Below, piece by piece: positions 36,254 through 46,900 of a DNA stretch of 64,000 nucleotides. The stretch is from Atherix ibis (Eukaryota > Arthropoda > Insecta > Diptera > Athericidae), in assembly GCA_958298945.1 (NCBI GenBank), contig OY282608.1:63960951-64024950 (forward strand). The letters run 5' to 3'. Made by a program: the position numbers and the translations under genes. Below the pieces are notes generated by a model. That model saw only the letters and a program-made list of their open reading frames with translations. It made no database searches and had not been told where the DNA came from. Numbering within the stretch: the first letter of the stretch is position 1; each line of letters starts with the position of its first letter.

Positions 36254-39200
36254 TGGTTTGTTGGTTTGTTGGCTTGTTGGCTTGTTGGTTTGTTGGTTTG
36301 TTGGTTTGTTGGTTTGTTGGCTTGTTGGTTTGTTGGTTTGTTGGCTTGTTGGTTTGTTGGTTTGTTGGTTTGTTGGTTTGTTGGCTTGTTGGCTTGTTGG
36401 TTTGTTGGTTTGTTGGCTTGTTGGTTTGTTGGTTTGTTGGCTTGTTGGTTTGTTGCTTTGTTGGTTTGTTGGTTTGTTGGCTTGTTGGGTTGTTGGTTTG
36501 TTAGTTTGTTGGCTTTTTGGTTACTTGGTTTGTTGGTTTGTTGGTTTGTTCGTTTGTTGGTTTGTTGGTTAATTGGTTTGTTGGTTTGTAGGTTTGTTGG
36601 CTTGTTGGTATGTTGGTTTGTTGGTTTTTTGGTTTGTTAGTTTGTTGGTTTGTTGGTTTGTTCGTTTGATGGTTTGTTTGTTTGTTGGTTTTTTGGTTTG
36701 TTGGTTTGTTGGTTTCTTGGTTTGTTGGTTTGTTGATTTGTTGATTTGTTGGTTTGTTGGCATGTTGGTTTGTTGGTTTGTTGGTTTGTTGGCTTGTTGG
36801 TTTGTTGGTTTGTTGGCTTGTTGGCTTGTTGGTTTGTTGGTTTGCTGGTTTGTTGGTTTGTTGGCTTGTTGGTTTGTTGGTTTGTTGGCTTGTTGGTTTG
36901 TTGGTTTGTTGGTTTGTTGGTTTGTTGGCTTGTTGGCTTGTTGGTTTGTTGGTTTGTTGGCTTGTTGGTTTGTTGGTTTGTTGGCTTGTTGGCTTGTTGC
37001 TTTGTTGGTTTGTTGGTTTGTTGGCTTGTTGGCTTGTTGGTTTGTTAGTTTGTTGGCTTTGGGGTTACTTGGTTTGTTGGTTTGTTGGTTTGTTGGTTTG
37101 TTGGTTGGTTGGCTTGTTGGTTTGTTGGTTTGTTGGTTTGTTGGCTTGTTGGCTTGTTAGTTTGTTGGTTTGTTGGTTTGTTGGTTTGTTGGTTTGTTGA
37201 TTTGTTGGTTTTTTGGTTTGTTGGTTTGTTAGTTTGTTGGTTTGTTGGCTTGTTGGTTTGTTGGTTTGTTGGTTTTTTGGTTTGTTGGTTTGTTGGTTTG
37301 TTGGTTTGTTGGCATGTTGGTTTGTTGGTTTGTTGGTTTGTTGGCTTGTTGGTTTGTTGGTTTATTGGGTCGTTGGCTTGTTGGTTTGTTGGTTTGCTGG
37401 TTTGTTGGTTTGTTGGCTTGTTGGTTTGTTGGCTTGTTGGTTTATTGGTTTTTTGGTTTGTTGGCTTGTTGGCTTATTGGTTTGTTGGTTTGTTGGCTTG
37501 TTGGTTTGTTGGTTTGTTGGTTTGTTGGCTTGTTGGCTTGTTGCTTTGTTTGTTTGTTGGTTTGTTGGCTTGTTGGCTTGTTGGTTTGTTAGTTTGTTGG
37601 CTTTTTGGTTACTTGGTTTGTTGGTTTGTTGGTTTGTTGGCTTGTTGGTTTGTTGGTTTGTTGGTTTGTTGGCTTGTTGGCTTGTTGGTTTGTTGGGTTG
37701 TTGGTTTGTTGGTTTGTTGGATTGTTGGTTTTTTGGTTTGTTGGTTTGTTAGTTTGTTGGCTTATTGGTTTGTTGGTTTGTCGGCTTGTTGGCTTGTTGG
37801 TTTGGTGGTTTGTTGGCTTGTTGGTTACTTAGTTTGTTGGTTTGTTGGTTTGTTGGTTTGTTGGTTTGTTGGCTTGTTGGCTTGTTGGTTTGTTGGTTAG
37901 TTCGTTTGTTGGTTTGTTGGTTTGTTGGCTTGTTGGCTTGTTGGTTTGTTGGTTTTTTGGTTTGTTGGTTTGTTGGTTTGTTGGTTTGTTGGTTTGTTGG
38001 TTTATTTGTTTGTTGGTTTGTTGGCTTGTTGGTTTGTTGGTTTGTTGGCTTGTTGGTTTGTTGGCTTGTTGGTTTAATGGTTTGTTGGCTTGTTGGTTTG
38101 TTGCTTTGTTGGTTTGTTGGTTTGTTGGCTTGTTGGGTTGTTGGTTTGTTAGTTTGTTGGCTTTTTGGTTACTTGGTTTGTTGGTTTGTTGGTTTGTTCG
38201 TTTGTTGGTTTGTTGGTTAATTGGTTTGTTGGTTTGTAGGTTTGTTGGCTTGTTGGTATGTTGGTTTGTGGGTTTTTTGGTTTGTTGGTTTGTTGGTTTG
38301 TTGGTTTGTTCGATTGATGGTTTGTTTGTTTGTTGGTTTTTTGGTTTGTTGGTTTGTTGGTTTCTTGGTTTGTTGGTTTGTTGATTTGTTGATTTGTTGG
38401 TTTGTTGGCATGTTGGTTTGTTGGTTTGTTGGTTTGTTGGCTTGTTGGTTTGTTGGTTTGTTGGCTTGTTGGCTTGTTGGTTTGTTGGTTTGCTGGTTTG
38501 TTGGTTTGTTGGCTTGTTGGTTTGTTGGTTTGTTGGCTTGTTGGTTTGTTGGTTTGTTGGTTTGTTGGCTTGTTGGCTTGTTGGTTTGTTGGTTTGATGG
38601 CTTGTTGGTTTGTTGGTTTGTTGGCTTGTTGGCTTGTTGCTTTGTTGGTTTGTTGGTTTGTTGGCTTGGTGGCTTGTTGGTTTGTTAGTTTGTTGGCTTT
38701 GGGGTTACTTGGTTTGTTGGTTTGTTGGTTTGTTGGTTGGTTGGCTTGTTGGTTTGTTGGTTTGTTGGTTTGTTGGCTTGTTGGCTTGTTAGTTTGTTGG
38801 TTTGTTGGTTTGTTGGTTTGTTGGTTTGTTGATTTGTTGGTTTTTTGGTTTGTTGGTTTGTTGGTTTGTTGGTTTGTTGGCTTGTTGGTTTGTTGGTTTG
38901 TTAGTTTTTTGGTTTGTTGGTTTGTTGGTTTGTTGGTTTGTTGGCATGTTGGTTTGTTGGTTTGTTGGTTTGTTGGCTTGTTGGTTTGTTGGTTTATTGG
39001 CTCGTTGGCTTGTTGGTTTGCTGGTTTGTTGGTTTGTTGGCTTGTTGGTTTGTTGGCTTGTTGGTTTATTGGTTTGTTGGTTTGTTGGCTTGTTGGCTTA
39101 TTGGTTTGTTGGTTTGTTGGCTTGTTGGTTTGTTGGTTTGTTGGTTTGTTGGCTTGTTGGCTTGTTGCTTTGTTTGTTTGTTGGTTTGTTGGCTTGTTGG

Positions 39201-42200
39201 CTTGTTGGTTTGTTAGTTTGTTGGCTTTTTGGTTACTTGGTTTGTTGGTTTGTTGGTTTGTTGGCTTGTTGGTTTGTTGGCTTGTTGGTTTGTTGGTTTG
39301 TTGGTTTGTTGGCTTGTTGGCTTGTTGGTTTGTTGGTTTGTTGGTTTGTTGGTTTGTTGGTTTGTTGGTTTTTTAGTTTGTTGGTTTGTTGGTTTGTTGG
39401 CTTATTGGTTTGTTGGTTTGTTGGCTTGTTGGCTTGTTGGTTTGGTGGTTTGTTGGCTTGTTGGTTACTTAGTTTGTTGGTTTGTTGGTTTGTTGGTTTG
39501 TTGGCTTGTTGGCTTGTTGGTTTGTTGGTTAGTTCGTTTGTTGGTTTGTTGGTTTGTTGGCTTGTTGGCTTGTTGGTTTGTTGGTTTTTTGGTTTGTTGG
39601 TTTGTTGGTTTGTTGGTCTGTTGGTTTATTTGTTTGTTGGTTTGTTGGCTTGTTGGTTTGTTGGTTTGTTGGCTTGTTGGCTTGTTGGTTTGTTGGTTTG
39701 TTGGCTTGTTGGTTACTTAGTTTGTTGGTTTGTTGGCTTGTTGGTTTGTTGGTTTGTTGGCTTGTTGGTTACTTAGTTTGTTGGTTTGTTCGTTTGTTGG
39801 TTTGTTGGCTTGTTGGCTTGTTGGCTTGTTGGTTTGTTGGCTTGTTGGTTTGTTGGTTTGTTGGTTTTTTGGTTTTTTGGTTTATTTGTTTGTTGGTTGG
39901 TTGGCTTGTTGGTTTGTTGGTTTGTTGGTTTGTTGGCTTGTTGGCTTGTTAATTTGTTGGTTTGTTGGTTTGTTGGTTTGTTGATTTGTTGGTTTTTTGG
40001 TTTGTTGGTTTGTTGGTTTGTTGGTTTGTTGGCTTGTTGGTTTGTTGGTTTGTTGGTTTTTTGGTTTGTTGGTTTGTTGGTTTGTTGGTTTGTTGGCATG
40101 TTGGTTTGTTGGTTTGTTGGTTTGTTGGCTTGTTGGTTTGTTGGTTTATTGGCTCGTTGGCTTGTTGGTTTGTTGGTTTGGTGGTTTGTTGGTTTGTTGG
40201 CTTGTTGGTTTGTTGGCTTGTTGGTTTATTGGTTTGTTGGTTTGTTGGCTTGTTGGCTTATTGGTTTGTTGGTTTGTTGGCTTCTTGGTTTGTTGGTTTG
40301 TTGGTTTGTTGGCTTGTTGGCTTGTTGCTTTGTTTGTTTGTTGGTTTGTTGGCTTGTTGGCTTGTTGGTTTGTTAGTTTGTTGGCTTTTCGGTTACTTGG
40401 TTTGTTGGTTTGTTGGTTTGTTGGCTTGTTGGTTTGTTGGCTTGTTGGTTTGTTGGTTTGTTGGTTTGTTGGCTTGTTGGCTTGTTGGTTTGTTGGTTTG
40501 TTGGTTTGTTGGTTTGTTGGTTTGTTGGTTTTTTGGTTTGTTGGTTTGTTGGTTTGTTGGCTTATTGGTTTGTTGGTTTGTTGGCTTGTTGGCTTGTTGG
40601 TTTGGTGGTTTGTTGGCTTGTTGGTTACTTAGTTTGTTGGTTTGTTGGTTTGTTGGTTTGTTGGTTTGTTGGCTTGTTTGCTTGTTGGTTTGTTGGTTAG
40701 TTCGTTTGGTGGTTTGTTGGTTTGTTGGCTTGTTGGCTTGTTGGTTTGTTGGTTTTTTGGTTTGTTTGTTTGTTGGTTTGTTGGTTTGTTGGTTTGTTGG
40801 TTTATTTGTTTGTTGGTTTGTTGGCTTGTTGGTTTGTTGGTTTGTTGGCTTGTTGGTTTGTTGGCTTGTTGGTTTGTTGGTTTGTTGGCTTGTTGGTTTG
40901 TTGCTTTGTTGGTTTGTTGGTTTGTTGGCTTGTTGGGTTGTTGGTTTGTTAGTTTGTTGGCTTTTTGGTTACTTGGTTTGTTGGTTTGTTGGTTTGTTCG
41001 TTTGTTGGTTTGTTGGTTAATTGGTTTGTTGGTTTGTAGGTTTGTTGGCTTGTTGGTATGTTGGTTTGTTGGTTTTTTGGTTTGTTGGTTTGTTGGTTTG
41101 TTGGTTTGTTCGTTTGATGGTTTGTTTGTTTGTTGGTTTTTTGGTTTGTTGGTTTGTTGGTTTCTTGGTTTGTTGGTTTGTTGATTTGATGATTTGTTGG
41201 TTTGTTGGCATGTTGGTTTGTTGGTTTGTTGGTTTGTTGGCTTGTTGGTTTGTTGGTTTGTTGGCTTGCTGGCTTGTTGCTTTGTTGGTTTGTTGGTTTG
41301 TTGGCTTGTTGGCTTGTTGGTTTGTTAGTTTGTTGGCTTTGGGGTTACTTGGTTTGTTTGTTTCTTGGTTTGTTGGTTTGTTGGTTGGTTGGCTTGTTGG
41401 TTTGTTGGTTTGTTGGTTTGTTGGCTTGTTGGCTTGTTAGTTTGTTGGTTTGTTGGTTTGTTGGTTTGTTGGTTTGTTGATTTGTTGGTTTTTTGGTTTG
41501 TTGGTTTGTTGGTTTGTTGGTTTGTTGGCTTGTTGGTTTGTTGGTTTGTTGGTTTTTTGGTTTGTTGGTTTGTTGGTTTGTTGGTTTGTTGGCATGTTGG
41601 TTTGTTGGCATGTTGGTTTGTTGGTTTGTTGGTTTGTTGGCTTGTTGGTTTGTTGGTTTATTGGCTCGTTGGCTTGTTGGTTTGTTGGTTTGCTGGTTTG
41701 TTGGTTTGTTGGCTTGTTGGTTTGTTGGCTTGTTGGTTTATTGGTTTGTTGGTTTGTTGGCTTGTTGGCTTATTGGTTTGTTGGTTTGTTGGCTTGTTGG
41801 TTTGTTGGTTTGTTGGTTTGTTGGCTTGTTGGCTTGTTGCTTTGTTTGTTTGTTGGTTTGTTGGCTTGTTGGCTTGTTGGTTTGTTAGTTTGTTGGCTTT
41901 TTGGTTACTTGGTTTGTTGGTTTGTTGGCTTGTTGGTTTGTTGGCTTGTTGGTTTGTTGGTTTGTTGGTTTGTTGGCTTGTTGGCTTGTTGGTTTGTTGG
42001 TTTGTTAGTTTGTTGGTTTGTTGGTTTGTTGGTTTTTTGGTTTGTTGGTTTGTTGGTTTCTTGGCCTATTGGTTTGTTGGTTTGTTGGCTTGTTGGCTTG
42101 GTGGTTTGGTGGTTTGTTGGCTTGTTGGTTACTTAGTTTGTTGGTTTGTTGGTTTGTTGGTTTGTTGGTTTGTTGGCTTGTTGGCTTGTTGGTTTGTTGG

Positions 42201-42460
42201 TTAGTTCGTTTGTTGGTTTGTTGGTTTGTTGGCTTGTTGGCTTGTTGGTTTGTTGGTTTTTTGGTTTGTTGGTTTGTTGGTTTGTTGGTTTGTTGGTTTG
42301 TTGGTTTATTTGTTTGTTGGTTTGTTGGTTTGTTGGCTTGTTGGTTTGTTGGTTTGTTGGCTTGTTGGCTTGTTGGTTTGTTGGTTTGTTGGCTTGTTGG
42401 TTACTTAGTTTGTTGGTTTGTTGGCTTGTTGGTTTGTTGGTTTGTTGGCTTGTTGGTTAC
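36250..42460 (+). repeat. Domain A terminal block with shorter cycles
   Basis: GACGG and double GTAGG are absent here. The pattern restarts at TTAC 36521, 38169 and 40969, each followed by GGGGTTAC (37065, 38705, 41345), so periods are 1,648 and 2,800. A CpG-bearing unit is typical of this block: GGGTCGTT at 37,367 and GGCTCGTT at 38,999, 40,151 and 41,663. The block ends with the last GGTTACTT of the domain at 42,455. Confidence 0.8.
39700..39800 (+). repeat. 56-base tandem duplication around GGTTACTTAG
   Basis: TTACTTAG occurs at 39713 and again at 39769, 56 bases (seven octamers) apart with the same intervening units. The pair is repeated at 42401 and 42457 (offset 2,688), so it was copied as a unit. 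Confidence 0.8.
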
Positions 42461-42485
42461 TTAGTTTGTTGGTTTGTTCGTTGTT
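42390..42485 (+). repeat. Second copy of the 56-base tandem duplication
   Basis: TTACTTAG at 42401 and 42457 are seven octamers apart, like the pair at 39713/39769. The second of them is the last such unit before domain B. Confidence 0.8.
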
Positions 42486-42487
42486 GG
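42477..42487 (+). other. Short unit, TTCGTTGTTGG
   Basis: One T is missing compared with TTCGTTTGTTGG at 39,788. Register change -1, just after the last GGTTACTT of domain A. Confidence 0.85.
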
Positions 42488-42741
42488 TTTGTTGGCTTGT
42501 TGGCTTGTTGGCTTGTTGGTTTGTTGGCTTGTTGGTTTGTTGGTTTGTTGGTTTTTTGGTTTGTTGGTTTATTTGTTTGTTGGCTTGTTGGTTTGTTGGT
42601 TTGTTGGTTTGTTGGCTTGTTGGTTTGTTGGTTTGTTGGCTTGTTGGCTTGTTGGTTTGTTGGTTTGTTGGTTTGTTGGCTTGTTGGTTTGTTGGTTTGT
42701 TGGCTTTTTGGTTTGTTGGTTTGTCGGTTTGTTGGTTTGTT

Positions 42742-42750
42742 GGTTTAATT
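42742..42750 (+). other. 9-base unit GGTTTAATT
   Basis: One extra A is present compared with the usual GGTTTATT followed by TGTTTGTT. Register change +1. It lies in the A/B transition zone and no second copy was found. Confidence 0.85.
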
Positions 42751-42854
42751 TGTTTGTTGGCTTGTTGGTTTGTTGGTTTGTTGGTTTGTTGGTTTGTTGG
42801 TTTGTTGGTTTTTTGGTTTGTTGGTTTTTTGGTTTGTTGGTTTGTTGGTTTGTT

Positions 42855-42860
42855 TTTGTT
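42855..42860 (+). other. 6-base unit TTTGTT, copy 1
   Basis: GGTTTGTT is followed by TTTGTT without its GG, a register change of -2. Further copies lie at 44,931, 48,664, 51,077 and 52,947, all in domain B. Confidence 0.9.
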
Positions 42861-43008
42861 GGTTTGTTGGTTTTTTGGTTTGTTGGTTTATTTGTTTGTT
42901 GGCTTGTTGGTTTGTTGGTTTGTTGGTTTGTTGGCTTGTTGGTTTGTTGGTTTGTTGGTTTGTTGGCTTGTTGGTTTGTCGGTTTATTGGTTTGTTGGCT
43001 TGTTGGCT

Positions 43009-43026
43009 TGTTTGTTTTTTTTTTTT
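43009..43026 (+). other. T12 homopolymer disrupting the octamer
   Basis: After GGCTTGTT the sequence runs TG followed by twelve T residues (43,015-43,026). Fourteen bases stand where two octamers (16) would fit, a register change of -2. The related stretches near 45,090 and 51,230 have ordinary units here. It is the longest homopolymer I saw in the window. Confidence 0.85.
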
Positions 43027-44930
43027 GGTTTTTTGGTTTGTTGGTTTGTTGGTTTGTTAGTTTGTTGGTTTATTTGTTTGTTGGTTTGTTGGCTTGTTGG
43101 TTTGTTGGTTTGTTCGCTTGTTGGCTTGTTGGTTTGTAGGTTTGTTGGTTTTTTGGTTTGTTGGTTTGTTGGTTAGTTGGTTTGTTGGTTTGTTGGTTTG
43201 TTGGTTTTTTGGTTTGTTGGTTTATTTGTTTGTTGGTTTGTTGGCTTGTTGGTTTGTTGGTTTGTTAGTTTGTTGGCTTGTTGGTTTGTTGGTTTGTTGG
43301 CTTGTTGGCTTGTTGGTTTGTTGGTTTCTTGGTTTATTTGTTTGTTGGTTTGTTGGTTCGTTGGTTTGTTGGTTTGTTTGTTTATTTGTTTGTTGGTTTA
43401 TTAGTTTGAAGGTTTGTTGGTTTGTTGGTTTGTTGGTTTGTTGGTTTGTTGGATTGTTCGTTTGTTGGTTTGTTGGCTAATTGGTTTGTTGGTTTGTTGG
43501 TTTGTTGGTTTGTTGGTTTATTTGTTTGTTGGTTTGTTGGTTTGTTGGTTTGTTGGTTTATTTGTTTGTTGGTTTGTTGGTTTGTAGGTTTGTCGGTTTG
43601 TTGGTTTGTTGGTTTGTTGGTTTGTTCGTTTGTTGGTTTGTTGGTTAATTGGTTTGTTGGTTTGTTGGTTTGTTGGCTTGTCTGTTTGTTGGTTTGTTGG
43701 TTTTTTGGTTTGTTAGTTTGTTGGTTTGTTGGTTTGTTGGTTTGTTCGTTTGATGGTTTGTTGGTTTGTTGGTTTTTTGGTTTGTTGGTTTGTTGGATTG
43801 TTGGTTTGTTGGTTTGTTGGTTTGTTGGCTTGTTGGCTTGTTGGTTTGTTGGCTTGTTGGTTTGTTGGTTTGTTGGTTTTTTGGTTTGTTGGTTTATTTG
43901 TTTGTTGGTTTGTTGGTTTGTTCGTTTGTTGGTTTGTTGGTTAATTGGTTTGTTGGTTTGTTGGTTTCTTGGCTTGTCTGTTTGTTGGTTTGTTGGTTTT
44001 TTGGTTTGTTAGTTTGTTGGTTTGTTGGTTTGTTGGTTTGTTCGTTTGATGGCTTTTTGGTTTGTTGGTTTGTTGGCTTGTTGGCTTGTTGGTTTGTTGG
44101 TTTGTTGGTTTGTTGGCTTGTTGGCTTGTTGGTTTGTTGGTTTGTTGGTTTTTTGGTTTGTTGGTTTGTCGGTTTGTTGGTTTGTTGGTTTGTTGGTTTG
44201 TTGGTTTGTTCGTTTTTTGGTTTGTTGGTTTGGTGGTTAGTTGGTTTATTGGTTTCTTGGTTTGTTGGTTTTTTGGTTTGTTGGTTTATTTGTTTGTTGG
44301 TTTGTTTGCTTGTTGGTTTATTGGTTTGTTGGTTTGTTGGCTTGTTGGTTTGTTGGTTTGTTGGCTTGTTGGCTTGTTGGTTTGTTGGTTTGTTGGTTTG
44401 TTGGCTTGTTGGCTTGTTGGTTTGTTGGTTTCTTGGTTTATTTGTTTGTTGGTTTGTTTGTTTGTTGGTTTGTTGGTTTATTTGTTTGTTGGTTTGTTGG
44501 TTTGTTGGTTTGTTGGTTTGTTGGTTTGTTGGTTTGTTGGTTTGTTGGTTTGTTGGTTTGTTGGTTTGTTCGTTTGTTGGTTTGTTGGCTAATTGGTTTA
44601 TTGGTTTGTTGGTTTGTTGGTTTGTTGGTTTGTTGGTTTGTTGGTTTGTTGGTTTATTTGTTTGTCGGTTTGTTGGTTTGTTGGTTTGTTGGTTTGTTGG
44701 TTTGTTCGTTTTTTGGTTTGTTGGTTTGTTGGTTTGTTGGCTTGTTGGTTTGTTGGTTTGTTGATTTGTTGGCTTGTTGGCTTGTTGGTTTGTTGGTTTC
44801 TTGGTTTATTTGTTTGTTGGTTTGTTGGCTTGTTGGTTTGTTGGTTTGTTGGTTTGTTGGTTTGTTGGTTTGTTGGTTTTTTGGTTTGTTGGTTTTTTGG
44901 TTTGTTGGTTTGTTGGTTTGTTGGTTTGTT

Positions 44931-44936
44931 TTTGTT
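44931..44936 (+). other. 6-base unit TTTGTT, copy 2
   Basis: Same lesion as at 42,855, inside duplicated block copy 1 of domain B. Confidence 0.9.
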
Positions 44937-45792
44937 GGTTTGTTGGTTTTTTGGTTTGTTGGTTTATTTGTTTGTTGGTTTGTTGGCTTGTTGGTTTGTT
45001 GGTTTGTTGGTTTGTTGGCTTGTTGGTTTGTTGGTTTGTTGGTTTGTTGGTTTGTTGGCTTGTTGGTTTGTCGGTTTATTGGTTTGTTGGCTTGTTGGAT
45101 TCTTGGTTTGTTGGTTTGTTGGTTTTTTGGTTTGTTGGTTTGTTGGTTTGTTAGTTTGTTGGTTTATTTGTTTGTTGGTTTGTTGGCTTGTTGGTTTGTT
45201 GGTTTGTTCGCTTGTTGGCTTGTTGGTTTGTTGGTTTGTTGGTTTTTTGGTTTTTTGGTTTGTTGGTTAGTTGGTTTGTTGGTTTGTTGGTTTGTTGGTT
45301 TTTTGGTTTGTTGGTTTATTTGTTTGTTGGTTTGTTGGCTTGTTGGTTTGTTGGTTTGTTGGTTTGTTGGCTTGTTGGTTTGTTGGTTTGTTGGCTTGTT
45401 GGCTTGTTGGTTTGTTGGTTTCTTGGTTTATTTGTTTGTTGGTTTGTTGGTTCGTTGGTTTGTTGGTTTGTTTGTTTATTTGTTTGTTGGTTTATTAGTT
45501 TGAAGGTTTGTTGGTTTGTTGGTTTGTTGGTTTGTTGGATTGTTCGTTTGTTGGTTTGTTGGCTAATTGGTTTGTTGTTTTGTTGGTTTGTTGGTTTGTT
45601 GGTTTGTTGGTTTATTTGTTTCTTGGTTTGTTGGTTTGTTGGTTTGTTGGTTTATTTGTTTGTTGGTTTGTTGGTTTGTAGGTTTGTCGGTTTGTTGGTT
45701 TGTTGGTTTGTTCGTTTGTTGGTTTGTTGATTAATTGGTTTGTTGGTTTGTTGGCTTGTTGGCTTGTCTGTTTGTTGGTTTGTTGGTTTTTT

Positions 45793-45799
45793 GTTTGTT
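45793..45799 (+). other. 7-base unit GTTTGTT, copy 1
   Basis: GGTTTTTT is followed by GTTTGTTAG with one G missing. It is shared with 49,526 at offset 3,733. Confidence 0.88.
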
Positions 45800-46076
45800 A
45801 GTTTGTTGGGTTGTTGGTTTGTTGGTTTGTTCGTTTGATGGTTTGTTGGTTTGTTGGTTTTTTGGTTTGTTGGATTGTTGGTTTGTTGGTTTGTTGGTTT
45901 GTTGGTTTGTTGGCTTGTTGGTTTGTTGGTTTGTTGGTTTTTTGGTTTGTTGGTTTATTTGTTTGTTGGTTTGTTGGCTTGTTGGTTTGTTGGTTTCTTG
46001 GTTTATTTGTTTGTTGGTTTGTTGGTTCGTTGGTTTGTTGGTTTGTTTGTTTATTTGTTTGTTGGTTTATTAGTTT

Positions 46077-46900
46077 GAAGGTTTGTTGGTTTGTTGGTTT
46101 GTTGGTTTGTTGGTTTGTTGGATTGTTCGTTTGTTGGTTTGTTGGCTAATTGGTTTGTTGGTTTGTTGGTTTGTTGGTTTGTTGGTTTATTTGTTTGTTG
46201 GTTTGTTGGTTTGTTGGTTTGTTGGTTTATTTGTTTGTTGGTTTGTTGGTTTGTAGGTTTGTCGGTTTGTTGGTTTGTTGGTTTGTTGGTTTGTTCGTTT
46301 GTTGGTTTGTTGGTTAATTGGTTTGTTGGTTTGTTGGTTTGTTGGCTTGTCTGTTTGTTGGTTTGTTGGTTTTTTGGTTTGTTAGTTTGTTGGTTTGTTG
46401 GTTTGTTGGTTTGTTCGTTTGATGGTTTGTTGGTTTGTTGGTTTTTTGGTTTGTTGGTTTGTTGGATTGTTGGTTTGTTGGTTTGTTGGTTTGTTGGCTT
46501 GTTGGCTTGTTGGTTTGTTGGCTTGTTGGTTTGTTGGTTTGTTGGTTTTTTGGTTTGTTGGTTTATTTGTTTGTTGGTTTGTTGGTTTGTTCGTTTGTTG
46601 GTTTGTTGGTTAATTGGTTTGTTGGTTTGTTGGTTTCTTGGCTTGTCTGTTTGTTGGTTTGTTGGTTTTTTGGTTTGTTAGTTTGTTGGTTTGTTGGTTT
46701 GTTGGTTTGTTCGTTTGATGGCTTTTTGGTTTGTTGGTTTGTTGGCTTGTTGGCTTGTTGGTTTGTTGGTTTGTTGGTTTGTTGGCTTGTTGGCTTGTTG
46801 GTTTGTTGGTTTGTTGGTTTTTTGGTTTGTTGGTTTGTCGGTTTGTTGGTTTGTTGGTTTGTTGGTTTGTTGGTTTGTTCGTTTTTTGGTTTGTTGGTTT
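46077..46900 (+). repeat. Domain B third copy of the GAAGG-proximal segment
   Basis: The stretch 46,091-46,681 has the same unit order as 43,422-44,012 (offset 2,669) and 47,155-47,745 (offset 1,064). Three copies of this roughly 0.8 kb segment therefore lie within 5 kb. Confidence 0.83.

Larger units (their letters stand above)
1..42460 (+). repeat. Satellite domain A (GGTTACTT/GGCATGTT subfamily)
   Basis: This domain is defined by GGTTACTT units followed by either TTAG-type or TTGG-type continuations, GGCATGTT units, the CTTTGGGG element and the TTCG..GACGG element. GGTTACTT recurs at intervals of mostly 200-560 bases from 359 to 42,455, then stops abruptly. Double GTAGG sites at about 531, 3829, 9098, 12313, 15505, 18760, 22215, 26711 and 30182 divide it into cycles of mostly 3.2-3.5 kb. 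Ten single-base register breaks were found over these 42 kb. Confidence 0.93.
43170..45860 (+). repeat. Domain B duplicated block, copy 1
   Basis: This block matches 46,905-49,590 at a constant offset of 3,733. The GAA marks at 43408 and 45502 pair with 47141 and 49235, both 2,094 apart. Only a few single-base differences were noticed, for example near 44,254, 44,470 and 45,810. The interval includes one 6-base unit (44,931) in each copy. Confidence 0.85.

Noticed and set aside
43009..43060. Poly-T as the reverse-strand tail of a retroposed element
   Set aside because: Both sides of the T12 are ordinary octamers; no SINE- or LINE-like body and no target-site duplication were seen.
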